From the NCBI RefSeq assembly GCF_014058425.1, contig NZ_CP049366.1, positions 2,108,001-2,172,000 on the forward strand: DNA of 64,000 nt. The letters are read 5' to 3'. The DNA comes from Companilactobacillus pabuli (GTDB taxonomy: Bacteria; Bacillota; Bacilli; Lactobacillales; Lactobacillaceae). The first letter of the stretch is position 1. Each line of letters opens with the position of its first letter. Of this stretch, positions 43,007 through 52,973 are shown in pieces. Below the pieces are notes generated by a model that had not been told where the DNA came from, ran no database searches, and saw nothing but the letters and a program-made list of their open reading frames with translations. The translations under genes and the position numbers were made by a program.

Positions 43007-44059
43007 ATGGTAAGAATAACAAAAATTTCTGCCGGGATTTTATTGCTTATACTATCAATTGTATTAATGATCAAAGCTGGATTTGAAGGCTTCATCGCCG
43101 CTTTAGTCGGTACTGGGGCTATCGGTGGTGCTGCCGGAATTTTGATGGCAATCACTTACATCATTTCAGCCGCAATTTATATTTTGACCAACCGAACATA
43201 CAGTATCGTTCCTGATATTGTCGGATTTGTCATCCTAATCCTCGGTGGTTTGATGGGCTTATTTAACGCCAACATGCCTGGAGCTGGTTTCTTAAAGATT
43301 TGGGCTTGGGTTGGTATCATCATTGGTGCAATTGACTTGATTATCGTCATCGTTGACATGATAATTCATCCAATTTCTGATGAGGAACCTGAAGACGAAC
43401 CGGACAATAATCAAAACCAGTTCGACAATCAAAACCAAAACTTTGGTCAATTTTATAATCAAAATCAACCAAATGGGCAATTTAATCAACCTAACAATTT
43501 TAATCAAGCAAACTACGGTTATAATCCTTATCAAAATAATAACCAAAATCAATTTGGTAACAATAATCAAGGATACAATCAACAGTTCAATCCTAACCAA
43601 GTTCCAAATAATATGAATCAACAACAATTCCCTAATAATGGGAATTACAACAATAACCGTTCAAACCAATTCAATAACCAAAATGGTGGCTATAATAATC
43701 AACAATTCAATCAGCCAATGAATGGTAATAATAACAACATGAACGGCAATATGAATATGAATAATAATATGAATCGCCCTAACCCTCGTGGCAATTACCA
43801 ACAACCAAATAATCAATTTGGCAACGGCAATCAAGGGCAATTCAACAATCAGTCATATAATCCAAATTCAAATTACAATAATCAAAACTACGGTCAAAAC
43901 CAAAATTACGCACCTAACAACCAGAATCAAAATATGAATCAGCCAAACTTTGGTAATCAAAATAATCAACAACTCAATCCAAACAATGGCAATCCTCGTT
44001 TAGGTGTGCCACAACAAAACAATAATCTTGGTACTAGAAGTCGTAGCAGTAGACATTAA
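43007..44059 (+). CDS. Membrane protein with long Asn/Gln-rich tail
   Basis: 350 residues, not a known enzyme. Residues about 1-122 hold four hydrophobic helices. After an acidic hinge (SDEEPEDEPDN) comes a tail of about 215 residues made almost only of Asn, Gln, Tyr, Phe, Pro, Gly and Met, with loose repeats such as NNQNQF and FNQPNN, ending in a basic TRSRSSRH. Such composition is prion-like and intrinsically disordered. ATG follows GGAGG. It lies 28 bases after pdxK and ends in a strong terminator. Function unknown; a wall- or membrane-associated scaffold is possible. Confidence 0.75.
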   Translation: MVRITKISAGILLLILSIVLMIKAGFEGFIAALVGTGAIGGAAGILMAITYIISAAIYILTNRTYSIVPDIVGFVILILGGLMGLFNANMPGAGFLKIWAWVGIIIGAIDLIIVIVDMIIHPISDEEPEDEPDNNQNQFDNQNQNFGQFYNQNQPNGQFNQPNNFNQANYGYNPYQNNNQNQFGNNNQGYNQQFNPNQVPNNMNQQQFPNNGNYNNNRSNQFNNQNGGYNNQQFNQPMNGNNNNMNGNMNMNNNMNRPNPRGNYQQPNNQFGNGNQGQFNNQSYNPNSNYNNQNYGQNQNYAPNNQNQNMNQPNFGNQNNQQLNPNNGNPRLGVPQQNNNLGTRSRSSRH

Positions 44060-44064
44060 AGCTC

Positions 44065-44104
44065 AAAAAGGACAAACGCGAATGCGTTTGTCCTTTTATT
44101 TTTT
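44065..44104. terminator. Bidirectional terminator after the Asn/Gln-rich gene
   Basis: AAAAGGACAAACGC/GCGTTTGTCCTTTT with GAAT loop. It also covers the stop codon of the convergent regulator. Confidence 0.9.
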
Positions 44105-44617
44105 CAACAAATATCCTACTATCATCGAACCAACAAACAGGACAACGAATAGTAAAAATCCTTGCACTTGTTTATTAGGTCGGATTGAAACCTCGGCCGT
44201 CTGTTCTTCTTGTTTAACTTCTCGATTGAAATAAATCAATATTCCCGAATTCAAGGCAATACTTATCAAAATCAAAACTGTACTAACTGTCGATAGTCGT
44301 CCTAAAAATTTCTGCTGCGAAACAATCAATATCAAAATCAAATTTAAAATACTAGGCAGCCACATGTACCTTTTCAAAGTCATCAAGCGCGTTTTTCTAT
44401 CAATATCTCTCACAATATCAGATCCCTCCACTAATAAATTATCTAAAGAAATGTGATAGAGCTTTGATAAACGAATCAGACTATTGATATCGGGGAAAGT
44501 CTTACCAGTCTCCCAATTAGAGACAGTTTTTGATGAAACGTACAATCTCTCTGCCAACTGTTCTTGCGTCAAATGATATTCTTGACGTTTCTTTCTCAAA
44601 ACCTGATTCAATTCCAT
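44096..44617 (-). CDS. XRE-family regulator with membrane helices
   Basis: 173 residues. HTH_3 at residues 1-60 (LRKKRQEYHLTQEQLAERL, VSSKTVSNWETGKTFPDINS), then a linker and three hydrophobic helices (about 85-100, 110-128 and 150-170). Such membrane-tethered XRE proteins are common in lactic bacteria and may sense envelope state. Target unknown; it is divergent from cydA and 417 bases away. Confidence 0.8.
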   Translation of the reverse strand: MELNQVLRKKRQEYHLTQEQLAERLYVSSKTVSNWETGKTFPDINSLIRLSKLYHISLDNLLVEGSDIVRDIDRKTRLMTLKRYMWLPSILNLILILIVSQQKFLGRLSTVSTVLILISIALNSGILIYFNREVKQEEQTAEVSIRPNKQVQGFLLFVVLFVGSMIVGYLLKK

Positions 44618-45034
44618 TTTTTATCGCTCACTTTCACATCGCTTAGTTTATTTATATTAGATCCAGGGTAAATTAACCATCCAATCCCTTTCTAATTGCT
44701 TATTTTTATGACTATAACGGCGTTATAATTAGTTTATTCCTAGATTAAAGATACCACTTACCTTTTGTAAATTTTCTTTTTCAAATCTGACAGGCAGACA
44801 ATTCTGAAAGCGGTATATTTTAGGTATAGGTAATATAGAATTATCATTTTATGTATTGATGATTAATTAATTGTTATTCATAATATTTTTTATTTTGTGA
44901 AATCTTATGCAATTCAGTTATATCAAGCTTGTGACCGCTTTTTTAAGTCAAATTTATTGATTAAGCAAGTAATTAATCATATGATAAATTCATATATTGG
45001 GTTTAAATTTATGTTTTTAAGGAGGTTATTGACC
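44618..45034. other. Long AT-rich leader upstream of cydA
   Basis: 417 bases between divergent genes. It holds a TATAACG-G-CGTTATA dyad at about 44712-44727, a half Rex-like TTGTGAAATC near 44895 and a palindrome ATCATATGAT near 44978. None is strong enough to assign. No terminator, RNA gene or small gene was recognised; an open frame before cydA has no ribosome site. Confidence 0.4.
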
Positions 45035-46477
45035 ATGCTTGGTGTTGGTTTAAGTATTGTCTCTTTGGCACGTTTCCAATTTGCAATGACGACCGTCTTC
45101 CATTTCTTCTTCGTTCCTTTTTCAATTGGAATGGGATTTTTAGTCGCTATCATGGAAACTATCTATGCCGTTAAAAAAGACAAAGTTTACCTAGATATGG
45201 CTAAATTCTGGGGAAAAATTTTCCTTTTGAGTTTTGCCGTTGGTATCGTTACAGGTATTATTCAAGAATTCCAATTCGGTATGAATTGGTCTGAATACTC
45301 ACGTTTCATGGGTGATGTATTCGGTGCTCCACTTGCTATTGAAGCTTTATTAGCATTCTTCATTGAATCCGTCTTTATCGGGATTTGGATGTTCACTTGG
45401 GATCGTTTCAAACCAGGTGTCCATGCCTTTATGATTTGGATGACTTCAATTGGTACAATGCTTTCCGCTATTTGGATTTTAGCTGCCAATAGTTTCATGC
45501 AACATCCTACAGGTTTCAAAATCAACAATACAACTGGAAGAATTCAATTGACTGACTTTGGCGCCGTTGTCGCTAATCCTCAATTATGGAAGGTCTTCCC
45601 ACACGTTATCTTGGCTGCCTTCATGACTGCCGCCGTAGTTATTGCTGGTATGAGTGCTTGGGGATTGTTACGTAAAAAGAAAAACGAGAATCACTTCTTC
45701 AAAACTTCCCTACGTTTCGGACTTTGGGCAAGTTTGATTTTCGCCATTGCTTCAGCTGGTGCCGGAGATTTGCAAACACAACAAATTATCAAAGATCAAC
45801 CAATGAAATTTGCTGCAACCGAAGGTATCTACGAAGATACTAAAGACCCTGCTCCTTGGACGATTGTTGAATTAATTGATGCTAAGGATCACAAGGCCAG
45901 CGGTAAGATTGAAGTTCCTGGTGTTCTAAGTATTTTGGCATATCACAAACTTAGCGGTTCAGTTAAGGGTATGAATACCATTAACAAGGAATTACACGCT
46001 ACATATGATAAGAAATTCGGAAAAGATATGAATTACTACGTTCCACCTAAGACTTTATTCTGGAGCTTTAGAGTAATGACTGGAATTGACGCTTTGGTTA
46101 TGTTGATTGCTCTAGTTGGCTTAATCTTCTCTAGAAAGAAGAAAGATACCATCGAAAGTCACAAGTGGATGTTAGTGGTTTTAGGTATCAGTATTTGGCT
46201 TCCATTTATTGGTAATTCTGCCGGTTGGTTCATTACTGAATTTGGTCGCTATCCTTGGATCGTTTACGGACTATTTACAATTGCTCAAGCTGTTTCACCT
46301 ACTTCAACAGTTGCTAGTCTACTATTCAGTAATATTATTTACTTCTTGCTCTTTACTCTATTGGGTGGCGTTATGGTTTGGTACTGCAGACAAACACTTC
46401 ATCACGGTCCATACTTTGAAGAGGCTGACTCCAAACAAAACGTCGATCCATTTGCAAAGGAGGCCTTCGGACAATGA
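45035..46477 (+). CDS. cydA: Cytochrome bd ubiquinol/menaquinol oxidase subunit I
   Basis: A 480-residue membrane subunit binding hemes b558, b595 and d, oxidising menaquinol and reducing O2. About nine helices. The opening SLARFQFAMTTVFHFFFVP holds a heme His; ESVFIGIWMFTWDRF and the later GRYPWIVYG (quinol site) are typical. The Q loop is of the short Firmicutes type. ATG 45035 follows AAGGAGG, and the first residues match CydA starts; the frame is open 46 codons further upstream without a start site. First gene of cydABCD. Confidence 0.95.
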   Translation: MLGVGLSIVSLARFQFAMTTVFHFFFVPFSIGMGFLVAIMETIYAVKKDKVYLDMAKFWGKIFLLSFAVGIVTGIIQEFQFGMNWSEYSRFMGDVFGAPLAIEALLAFFIESVFIGIWMFTWDRFKPGVHAFMIWMTSIGTMLSAIWILAANSFMQHPTGFKINNTTGRIQLTDFGAVVANPQLWKVFPHVILAAFMTAAVVIAGMSAWGLLRKKKNENHFFKTSLRFGLWASLIFAIASAGAGDLQTQQIIKDQPMKFAATEGIYEDTKDPAPWTIVELIDAKDHKASGKIEVPGVLSILAYHKLSGSVKGMNTINKELHATYDKKFGKDMNYYVPPKTLFWSFRVMTGIDALVMLIALVGLIFSRKKKDTIESHKWMLVVLGISIWLPFIGNSAGWFITEFGRYPWIVYGLFTIAQAVSPTSTVASLLFSNIIYFLLFTLLGGVMVWYCRQTLHHGPYFEEADSKQNVDPFAKEAFGQ

Positions 46478-47487
46478 CACTCAGTACATTGTGGTTTATT
46501 CTAATTGGACTTCTTTTTGCCATCTTCCTATTTCTTGAAGGTTTCGACTTTGGTGTCGGAATGGCAACCAGATTTCTTGCTAAAGACGATGCAGAAAGAA
46601 CTGCCATTATGTCAACAATCGGCCCTCACTGGGACGGTAATGAAACATGGCTCGTTACAGCCGGTGGTGCAATGTTTGCTTCCTTACCAATGTGGTATGC
46701 ATCATTGTTCTCTGGTTATTACATTTTGTTCTTGTTAGTTTTAGTTGGCTTAATTCTTCGTGGAGTTTCCTTTGAATTCCACAAACATGCTGAAACTAGA
46801 ACAGGTAAGAATCTTTGGATGTGGGCATTTTTTGCCGGTAGTATCATCCCACCATTCTTCCTTTGTATGATTTTGTTGAGTATGGTTCAAGGCGTACCAA
46901 TGGATGCTTCAGGTAATGCTTTCCCTGCTTTCTTTGATGTTGTTAACTTACTATCAATCGTCGGAGGAGTTGCCGGAGTTTTACTTTCACTAGTCCATGG
47001 TTTGAACTTTATTCGCTTAAGAATTGAAGGACCAATGCGTGATCGTGCTCGCAAATTGAATCAAATCCTTTATCCAATTTTGTTCCTTGGTGAAGTAGTC
47101 TTTGCCGTTTTAGTATTCTTGCAAACTGACTTCTTTACTAAGAGATTCTTCTCATCTCTCATCATTACTCTGCTGATTGTTTTGTTCTCCTTATTAGGTT
47201 ACTATGGAGTCCTAAAGAACAGAGAGGGATGGAGCTTTGCTGGTAGTGGTTTAGCACTAAGTATGGTCATCGTTTTATTGTTCAACGGACTATTTCCACG
47301 TGTTATGATTGCTACTAACCCAGCACACAGTATTTTGATCAAAGATGCTGCTAATTCACCATATACTTTGACGATTATGACGATTGTCGCATGTATCTTG
47401 GTACCAATTGTAGCCATTTACTTCATTTGGTCATACTCTCTATTCACAAAGAGAATAAATCCAAGAGAGAATACGGTGAAATACTAA
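46474..47487 (+). CDS. cydB: Cytochrome bd oxidase subunit II
   Basis: A 337-residue membrane subunit with about eight helices that completes the bd oxidase. WFILIGLLFAIFLFLEGFDF, GPHWDGNETWLVTAGGAMFA and LRGVSFEFHKHAETR are signature segments. ATG overlaps the cydA stop as ATGA and follows AGGAGG, so the two are translationally coupled. Confidence 0.95.
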   Translation: MTLSTLWFILIGLLFAIFLFLEGFDFGVGMATRFLAKDDAERTAIMSTIGPHWDGNETWLVTAGGAMFASLPMWYASLFSGYYILFLLVLVGLILRGVSFEFHKHAETRTGKNLWMWAFFAGSIIPPFFLCMILLSMVQGVPMDASGNAFPAFFDVVNLLSIVGGVAGVLLSLVHGLNFIRLRIEGPMRDRARKLNQILYPILFLGEVVFAVLVFLQTDFFTKRFFSSLIITLLIVLFSLLGYYGVLKNREGWSFAGSGLALSMVIVLLFNGLFPRVMIATNPAHSILIKDAANSPYTLTIMTIVACILVPIVAIYFIWSYSLFTKRINPRENTVKY

Positions 47488-49220
47488 TGATAGATAAGCG
47501 TTTATTTCGCTTACCTGGAACAAAAAAACTTCTTCTAATGCTTGCAGGATTAACTCTCTTGCAAGCATTTGTTGTTTTATTCCAAGGTAAGTATTTAGCA
47601 GAAGCACTCGTAAATTCGTGGGAACAAAAACCACTGCAAGCCATCATCAATCCGATGCTTTTATTTGCAGCTTCTTTTGTCTTACGACATTTATTCAATC
47701 TAATTAATACTAAAATCGTCGAAAAATTTGCCAGTAAAACGTCTGAAGATATTCGTGGACGTTTATTAGACAAAGTCTACAATGCTGGTCCTGAGATGAT
47801 TTCTGAAGAAGGAACCGGTAATTTGGTCACTTCTTCTCTAGACGGCATCGACTTAGTCGAAAACTATTTCAAATTGATTTTCACTAAATTGATGAACATG
47901 TCGATTATTCCACCAGTGTTATTGATTTACATTTACACACAAAATATCGCTTCTGGAATAACTTTGACCATTATTGTGCCACTAGTTATTTTATTTATGA
48001 TCATCTTAGGTCTTGCTGCTCAAGCTAAGGCGGATGCCCAATACAAGCAATATACGATTCTTTCTAATCACTTCTTAGATGCCTTACGTGGCCTACCAAC
48101 ATTAAAAATGTTAGGTCTAAGTAAGCGCTATGCTAAAAATATCTATACCGTCAGTGATGAGTATCGTAGAAGAACAATGAATACGCTCAGAATTGCCATC
48201 TTATCGACTTTTGCACTCGATTGGCTAACCACATTAGGAATCGCAATTTTGGCCGTCTTCCTAGGTTTAGGGCTCATTAACAACAGTTTTCCACTCTTCC
48301 CTGCCTTAGTTACTTTAATTTTGGCTCCAGAGTACTTTTTACCTTTGAGAGATTTCTCTAACGACTATCACGCTACCTTAAATGGTAAGAATGCTTTGAA
48401 TTCCATTTTTGAAATTTTAGAACGTCCAGACACTAAAGAAGCCAATCAACTAAAGGATTTCACTTGGGATAAAGACTCCGCCGTTACGATCAATAACTTA
48501 CAATTTACTTATCAAGGCGTCGGTGATGATGCAGTCAGTCTCGATATCAATGACTTAAAATTGCAAGGCTATCAAAAAATCGGTGTTATCGGTAAATCTG
48601 GTTCTGGTAAAACAACCCTGATTAGAACAATTGGTGGCTTCCTAGTTCCTGATAAGGCCGATATTCAAATCAATCAACAAAAAGTCCCTAACTTTAAACA
48701 GGAAAATTGGCAAAAGAAACTTACTTTCTTACCACAGTCACCTTATTTATTTGCTGGTTCGATTGCTGAAAACATCGCCTTTTATCGTCCTAAAGCCTCA
48801 TTAGAGGAAATTAAAATTGCTGCCAAACAAGCTGGCTTACAAGATTTCATCGATACTTTAACTGACGGATATCAAACAAAAATCGGTGAAGGTGGTCGTG
48901 GAATCTCTGGTGGTCAGCAACAGCGTATCATGTTAGCTCGGGCTTTCTTAGCTGATGACCGTCACGTCTTGATTTTTGATGAACCAACAGCTCATCTGGA
49001 TATCGAAACTGAGTACGCTTTGAAGAAACCAATGGAAAAACTATTTCAAAATCATTTAGTTATCTTCGCGACCCATAGATTGCACTGGATCAAAGAAATG
49101 GATTATGTCATCGTTATGGATAATGGCACTATTGTTGAACAAGGTACGCCTGAACAGCTTCAAAACCATAACGGTGCTTTCACAAAATTAATCAAGAATA
49201 TGCGGGGTGATCAACTATGA
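47487..49220 (+). CDS. cydD: CydD, ABC exporter half-transporter for cytochrome bd assembly
   Basis: A 577-residue half ABC transporter: six helices in the first 300 residues, then an ATPase with GKSGSGKTT, GISGGQQQRIML and VLIFDEPTAHLD. CydDC exports glutathione/cysteine or heme-related reductant needed for bd oxidase assembly. The ATG overlaps the cydB stop as TAATG. The frame extends 32 codons upstream inside cydB but the coupled ATG is the natural start. Confidence 0.92.
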   Translation: MIDKRLFRLPGTKKLLLMLAGLTLLQAFVVLFQGKYLAEALVNSWEQKPLQAIINPMLLFAASFVLRHLFNLINTKIVEKFASKTSEDIRGRLLDKVYNAGPEMISEEGTGNLVTSSLDGIDLVENYFKLIFTKLMNMSIIPPVLLIYIYTQNIASGITLTIIVPLVILFMIILGLAAQAKADAQYKQYTILSNHFLDALRGLPTLKMLGLSKRYAKNIYTVSDEYRRRTMNTLRIAILSTFALDWLTTLGIAILAVFLGLGLINNSFPLFPALVTLILAPEYFLPLRDFSNDYHATLNGKNALNSIFEILERPDTKEANQLKDFTWDKDSAVTINNLQFTYQGVGDDAVSLDINDLKLQGYQKIGVIGKSGSGKTTLIRTIGGFLVPDKADIQINQQKVPNFKQENWQKKLTFLPQSPYLFAGSIAENIAFYRPKASLEEIKIAAKQAGLQDFIDTLTDGYQTKIGEGGRGISGGQQQRIMLARAFLADDRHVLIFDEPTAHLDIETEYALKKPMEKLFQNHLVIFATHRLHWIKEMDYVIVMDNGTIVEQGTPEQLQNHNGAFTKLIKNMRGDQL

Positions 49221-50956
49221 ATTTCTTCAAAACATTCAAGCATGATACTTGGGTCAAACCATATATCAAACAATATAAGGGCTTGTTGATCACTGCCTTG
49301 ACACTAGGTTTATTAACATCATTTTGTGCTGGAGCTTTGATGTTTACTTCTGGTTATACAATTGATAAAGCCGCTACGCATCCAGTCAACATTCTCTTGA
49401 TTTACGTTCCCATTCTTTTGACGAGAGCTTTTGGTATCGGTCGTCCAGTCTTCAAATACGTTGAACGACTAAAGAGTCACAACTGGGTTTTACGCGTTAC
49501 ATCTGACTTGAGAACTCGTTTGTACAAAACACTAGAAAGCGACGCCTCATTTTTCAATGAACATCACAAAACTGGGGATATCATGGGCTTGCTATCAGAA
49601 GATATCTCTCACCTACAAAACCTTTACTTAAGAACTATTTTTCCAGCCGTTATTGGCTATTTATTGACCATCATCGGCTCTCTTGCTTTAGGAATCTTCA
49701 ATCCAGCCTTTGGATTCTTTGTCTTCTTATTGCTCTTCATTGAAGTCTTTTTAGTACCACTATTTTCAGTCTCCATTGAAAGTGCTCGTCGAGCCTATCA
49801 AAAAGAGGTCAAAAGTGATCTCTATATTCAATTGACCGATAATATTTTAGGTGTCGACGATTGGGTTATTTCTGGCCGTAAAGATGATTTTAATAATTTA
49901 ACTTCAGAAAACATCCATAATCTCGACCAATCAAAATTAAAATCAAAAGCCTTCCGTCGCAATCGTGATTTTGGCTTACAATTAATTTTCGCCGCCTTGG
50001 CAATTTGCTTTTTGATTTTTACTAATTTAACTATGACTAATGGTCAAGAACAAGCTAACTTCGTTTCTGCGGTAGTTTTAGCCATCTTTCCACTTTCAGA
50101 TGCCATCATCCCTGTTAGTCAAGGATTTGAAGAATGGCCACTTTATAAGGATTCAATTCAACGTTTAAACACTATTCAACCTGTAAAAAACGATTTACCT
50201 ACACAAGTTGATTTAGCGCCAAACGATTTTGAGAGTTTAACTTTAAACAACGTATCTTTTGAATACGATACTGACTCACCAATTTTAATTAAGAATTTCT
50301 CGCAAACTATTCATAAAGGAGAAAAGTTAGCTTTATTGGGTCCTAGTGGTATTGGTAAAACAACTATTTTGCAATTGATTTTAGGAGATCTTACTCCGAC
50401 TGCTGGAGAAATTAAAATCAACGATTATGATATTGCTCAAATTCAAGAACATCGTCAAAAACTCTTTTCCGTATTGAATCAAAAACCATTTCTTTTCAAT
50501 ACTACTTTGATGAACAATGTTAGATTGGGAAATGAAGGGAAATCTGACATTGAAGTCAAGCAAGCCTTAGAACGTGTTGGTTTAAAAGATCTAGTGGAAT
50601 CATTGCCTGACAAATATAACACCTTAGTTGGTGAAAATGGCTCCAGATTCTCTGGTGGTGAACAAGAAAGAATTGCTTTAGCTAGAATCCTATTGCAAGA
50701 TGCTCCCATCGTTTTACTAGATGAACCTACGGTTGGACTTGACCCTATCACAGAAAATGATTTATTAGAGACCTTCTTCTCCGTCTTGAAAGACAAAACT
50801 ATCATTTGGGTAACTCATCACTTACAAGGAGTTAATCACGTTGACAAAGTAGTTTTCATGAACAGTGAAGAAATTGAAATGCAAGGTGCACCTAAAGACC
50901 TTTATCAATCAAATGAACATTTCAAGGAGCTCTATCAAATGGATCAAGGATTATAA
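49217..50956 (+). CDS. cydC: CydC, ABC exporter half-transporter for cytochrome bd assembly
   Basis: A 579-residue partner of CydD. Six helices, then GPSGIGKTT, RFSGGEQERIALARI and IVLLDEPTVGLD. The H-loop is WVTHHLQG. The start overlaps the CydD stop as ATGA. Last gene of the operon, followed by a CGTTATAACG palindrome and a strong terminator. Confidence 0.92.
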   Translation: MNFFKTFKHDTWVKPYIKQYKGLLITALTLGLLTSFCAGALMFTSGYTIDKAATHPVNILLIYVPILLTRAFGIGRPVFKYVERLKSHNWVLRVTSDLRTRLYKTLESDASFFNEHHKTGDIMGLLSEDISHLQNLYLRTIFPAVIGYLLTIIGSLALGIFNPAFGFFVFLLLFIEVFLVPLFSVSIESARRAYQKEVKSDLYIQLTDNILGVDDWVISGRKDDFNNLTSENIHNLDQSKLKSKAFRRNRDFGLQLIFAALAICFLIFTNLTMTNGQEQANFVSAVVLAIFPLSDAIIPVSQGFEEWPLYKDSIQRLNTIQPVKNDLPTQVDLAPNDFESLTLNNVSFEYDTDSPILIKNFSQTIHKGEKLALLGPSGIGKTTILQLILGDLTPTAGEIKINDYDIAQIQEHRQKLFSVLNQKPFLFNTTLMNNVRLGNEGKSDIEVKQALERVGLKDLVESLPDKYNTLVGENGSRFSGGEQERIALARILLQDAPIVLLDEPTVGLDPITENDLLETFFSVLKDKTIIWVTHHLQGVNHVDKVVFMNSEEIEMQGAPKDLYQSNEHFKELYQMDQGL

Positions 50957-50973
50957 ACGTTATAACGATACAA

Positions 50974-51010
50974 TAAAAAGGATATGCCAAGCGGCATATC
51001 CTTTTTATTT
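50974..51010. terminator. Bidirectional terminator after cydABCD
   Basis: AAAAAGGATATGCC/GGCATATCCTTTTT with AAGC loop. It also ends the convergent polyprenyl synthase gene. Confidence 0.92.
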
Positions 51011-51976
51011 GATTCGATTAATTAATTTTTTGACGACATTTTTTAAAATAACTTGATTATGATTCTTTGGTAATTTTTCAATTTCTACAACAGCTCGATC
51101 TGTAAACTTACGAGCAATCTGCTTAGCTTGGTCTAAATAACCATCATCTAATACTATTTGCATCGCCATTCGGTCATCTGCATCGTCTAAATGATTCTTC
51201 GATAAAATGGTAATCAATTTTTGATTCTTAGCTTCTAATCCCAAAATATAAGGTAACGAATAGACACCATTTTTCAAATCTTCATGAACTGGTTTTCCAG
51301 TTTGAGAAGTCGAACTGAAATCCAATATGTCATCAATAATTTGAAAAGCCATACCGATATCATGACCGATATTTTGACAACGTTCAACGATTTCCTGACT
51401 ACTATTACTAAAAATGGCTCCCATTTTGGCACTGAGACTGAATAATTCAGCTGTTTTTCCTGAAATTTCTTTAAAATACATATCGGTAGTGGCCTCAACA
51501 TTAAAGTTGATCAACATTTGATCCAACTCTCCGACCAGAATCTTCTTCATACTCAGGGCATTCAACAAAATATCTGTGTTGTGCTGCAAGTTTTTTGAAA
51601 TTAATTCAAAATAAAGTGTAAATAAATAATCTCCAGCGTAAATTGCATTTCTCCGTCCGTACTTAGTGTGAATTGTAGGACGACTACGGCGCAACGGCGA
51701 ATCATCGATCACATCATCGTGAATCAAAGTTGCTACGTGCAAGATTTCTATTGATGCCGCTAAAGGAATCAACTCTTGCGTCGTTTTCTTAGTAGTGCCA
51801 AAATCACTGAACAGCAAGAAAAATGCCGGACGTAACATCTTCCCGCCTGAGGTTAAATCGACAATCATTTTACTAATATCTAGATTTTGAATCTTAACTT
51901 CTTGGTGAATAAAATCAGTCGTTAGATCCAATTTTTCCCCTAATTTAGGGTAACTTTTCCAAATTGAGTTCGCCAT
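51005..51976 (-). CDS. Long-chain polyprenyl diphosphate synthase (menaquinone side chain)
   Basis: A 323-residue trans-prenyltransferase. First aspartate-rich motif LIHDDVIDD with RRSRPT, second FQIIDDILDF, and GGKMLRPAFFLLFSDFG upstream. Length and motifs fit the HepT/IspB large-subunit type that makes the C35-C40 chain for menaquinone. ATG 51976 is chosen over an ATG four codons upstream that sits too close to AGGGG. It is divergent from menA by 85 bases and next to the bd oxidase genes, which supports a quinone role. Confidence 0.88.
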   Translation of the reverse strand: MANSIWKSYPKLGEKLDLTTDFIHQEVKIQNLDISKMIVDLTSGGKMLRPAFFLLFSDFGTTKKTTQELIPLAASIEILHVATLIHDDVIDDSPLRRSRPTIHTKYGRRNAIYAGDYLFTLYFELISKNLQHNTDILLNALSMKKILVGELDQMLINFNVEATTDMYFKEISGKTAELFSLSAKMGAIFSNSSQEIVERCQNIGHDIGMAFQIIDDILDFSSTSQTGKPVHEDLKNGVYSLPYILGLEAKNQKLITILSKNHLDDADDRMAMQIVLDDGYLDQAKQIARKFTDRAVVEIEKLPKNHNQVILKNVVKKLINRIK

Positions 51977-52061
51977 ATAATTTCTCATACCCCTGTATTA
52001 CTTTGTTGTAATCTAAAATAATTCTATAATAGAACCTATCAAATCCAAAGGACTGATTCTG

Positions 52062-52973
52062 TTGAAACCATCTGTTTTTTTCGAACTAGTTGAAATCAAA
52101 GCCAAAACGGCTAGCGTCTTCCCATTTCTGATGGGGACGTTGTATTCATATTATCACTGGCACTCAATTAACGCTCTTGATTTGGTCTTATTTTTCATTG
52201 CTATGTTCTTATTCAATATGGCCGTCGATATCAATGACAATTACTGGGATTACAAAAATGCCACTGGTGACGACTTCCGTCAAAAGACTAATGTCATTGG
52301 TGTTCATAATCTAAACATCCATTTAGTCGGTTGGCTTGATTTTTCTTTCACCGTTATAGCGGCTATCATTGGCCTCTTCATCGTTTACCGGACTGGATTG
52401 CCCTTACTTTACTTAGGACTATTTTCATTCGCAGTCGGCTTCTGTTACGCTGGCGGACCTTTTCCTATTAATCGTGGACCTTTAGGAGAATTCTTCTCTG
52501 GTTTTACGATGGGATATGTAATTTACTTGATTGCTATCTATATTAACGTCGTCAACAATCCACTCGTAGATTTAAACTTTAAATTCTACGGTGATGCTTT
52601 GCTATCTTCACTTTTGACCGTCTTTGCTATTTCTAATCTTTTATTGGCTAACAACATTGCCGACCAAAAAGAAGATATCGGATTAGGCAGAAAAACTCTG
52701 GTCTATTATCTTGGCAAAAACAATTCAATTTTCATTCTAAAATGGCTCTATGTCCTAGGTTACTTAGCATTATTCTGTTCTGTTTTACTCGGATTATTAC
52801 CAAAATTAATGCTCTTAACTTTCTTAATTATTCCGATAGTATATAAAAATGCCAAAGCTTTCAGCAATAATCCTATCAAAAAGAAGACTTTCCCTTTGAT
52901 TATCAAAAATCTCTTGCTGATAACTTTGACACAAACAGTTACCTTTATTTTAGGCGTTATTTTTAAGCTTTAA
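52062..52973 (+). CDS. menA: UbiA-family prenyltransferase (MenA-like)
   Basis: A 303-residue membrane prenyltransferase with about eight helices. Prenyl-diphosphate site VDINDNYWDYKNATGDD (NDxxD) and the second Asp region NNIADQKEDIGLGRKT. MenA attaches the polyprenyl chain to 1,4-dihydroxy-2-naphthoate. The start is a TTG at 52062 with AAAGGA ten bases upstream, fitting the family opening. No menFDHCEB genes are visible, so the naphthoate precursor may be taken up. The 3' end overlaps the convergent acetate kinase by 11 bases. Confidence 0.88.
   Translation: MKPSVFFELVEIKAKTASVFPFLMGTLYSYYHWHSINALDLVLFFIAMFLFNMAVDINDNYWDYKNATGDDFRQKTNVIGVHNLNIHLVGWLDFSFTVIAAIIGLFIVYRTGLPLLYLGLFSFAVGFCYAGGPFPINRGPLGEFFSGFTMGYVIYLIAIYINVVNNPLVDLNFKFYGDALLSSLLTVFAISNLLLANNIADQKEDIGLGRKTLVYYLGKNNSIFILKWLYVLGYLALFCSVLLGLLPKLMLLTFLIIPIVYKNAKAFSNNPIKKKTFPLIIKNLLLITLTQTVTFILGVIFKL

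Noticed and set aside
43292-43627. Hydrophobic minus-strand frame opposite the Asn/Gln-rich gene
   Set aside because: The Leu/Ile-rich product is simply the antisense of AAT/CAA/AAC codons.
44895-44915. Possible Rex site before cydA (TTGTGAAATC...)
   Set aside because: Only one half of the TTGTGAAnnnnTTCACAA dyad is present.
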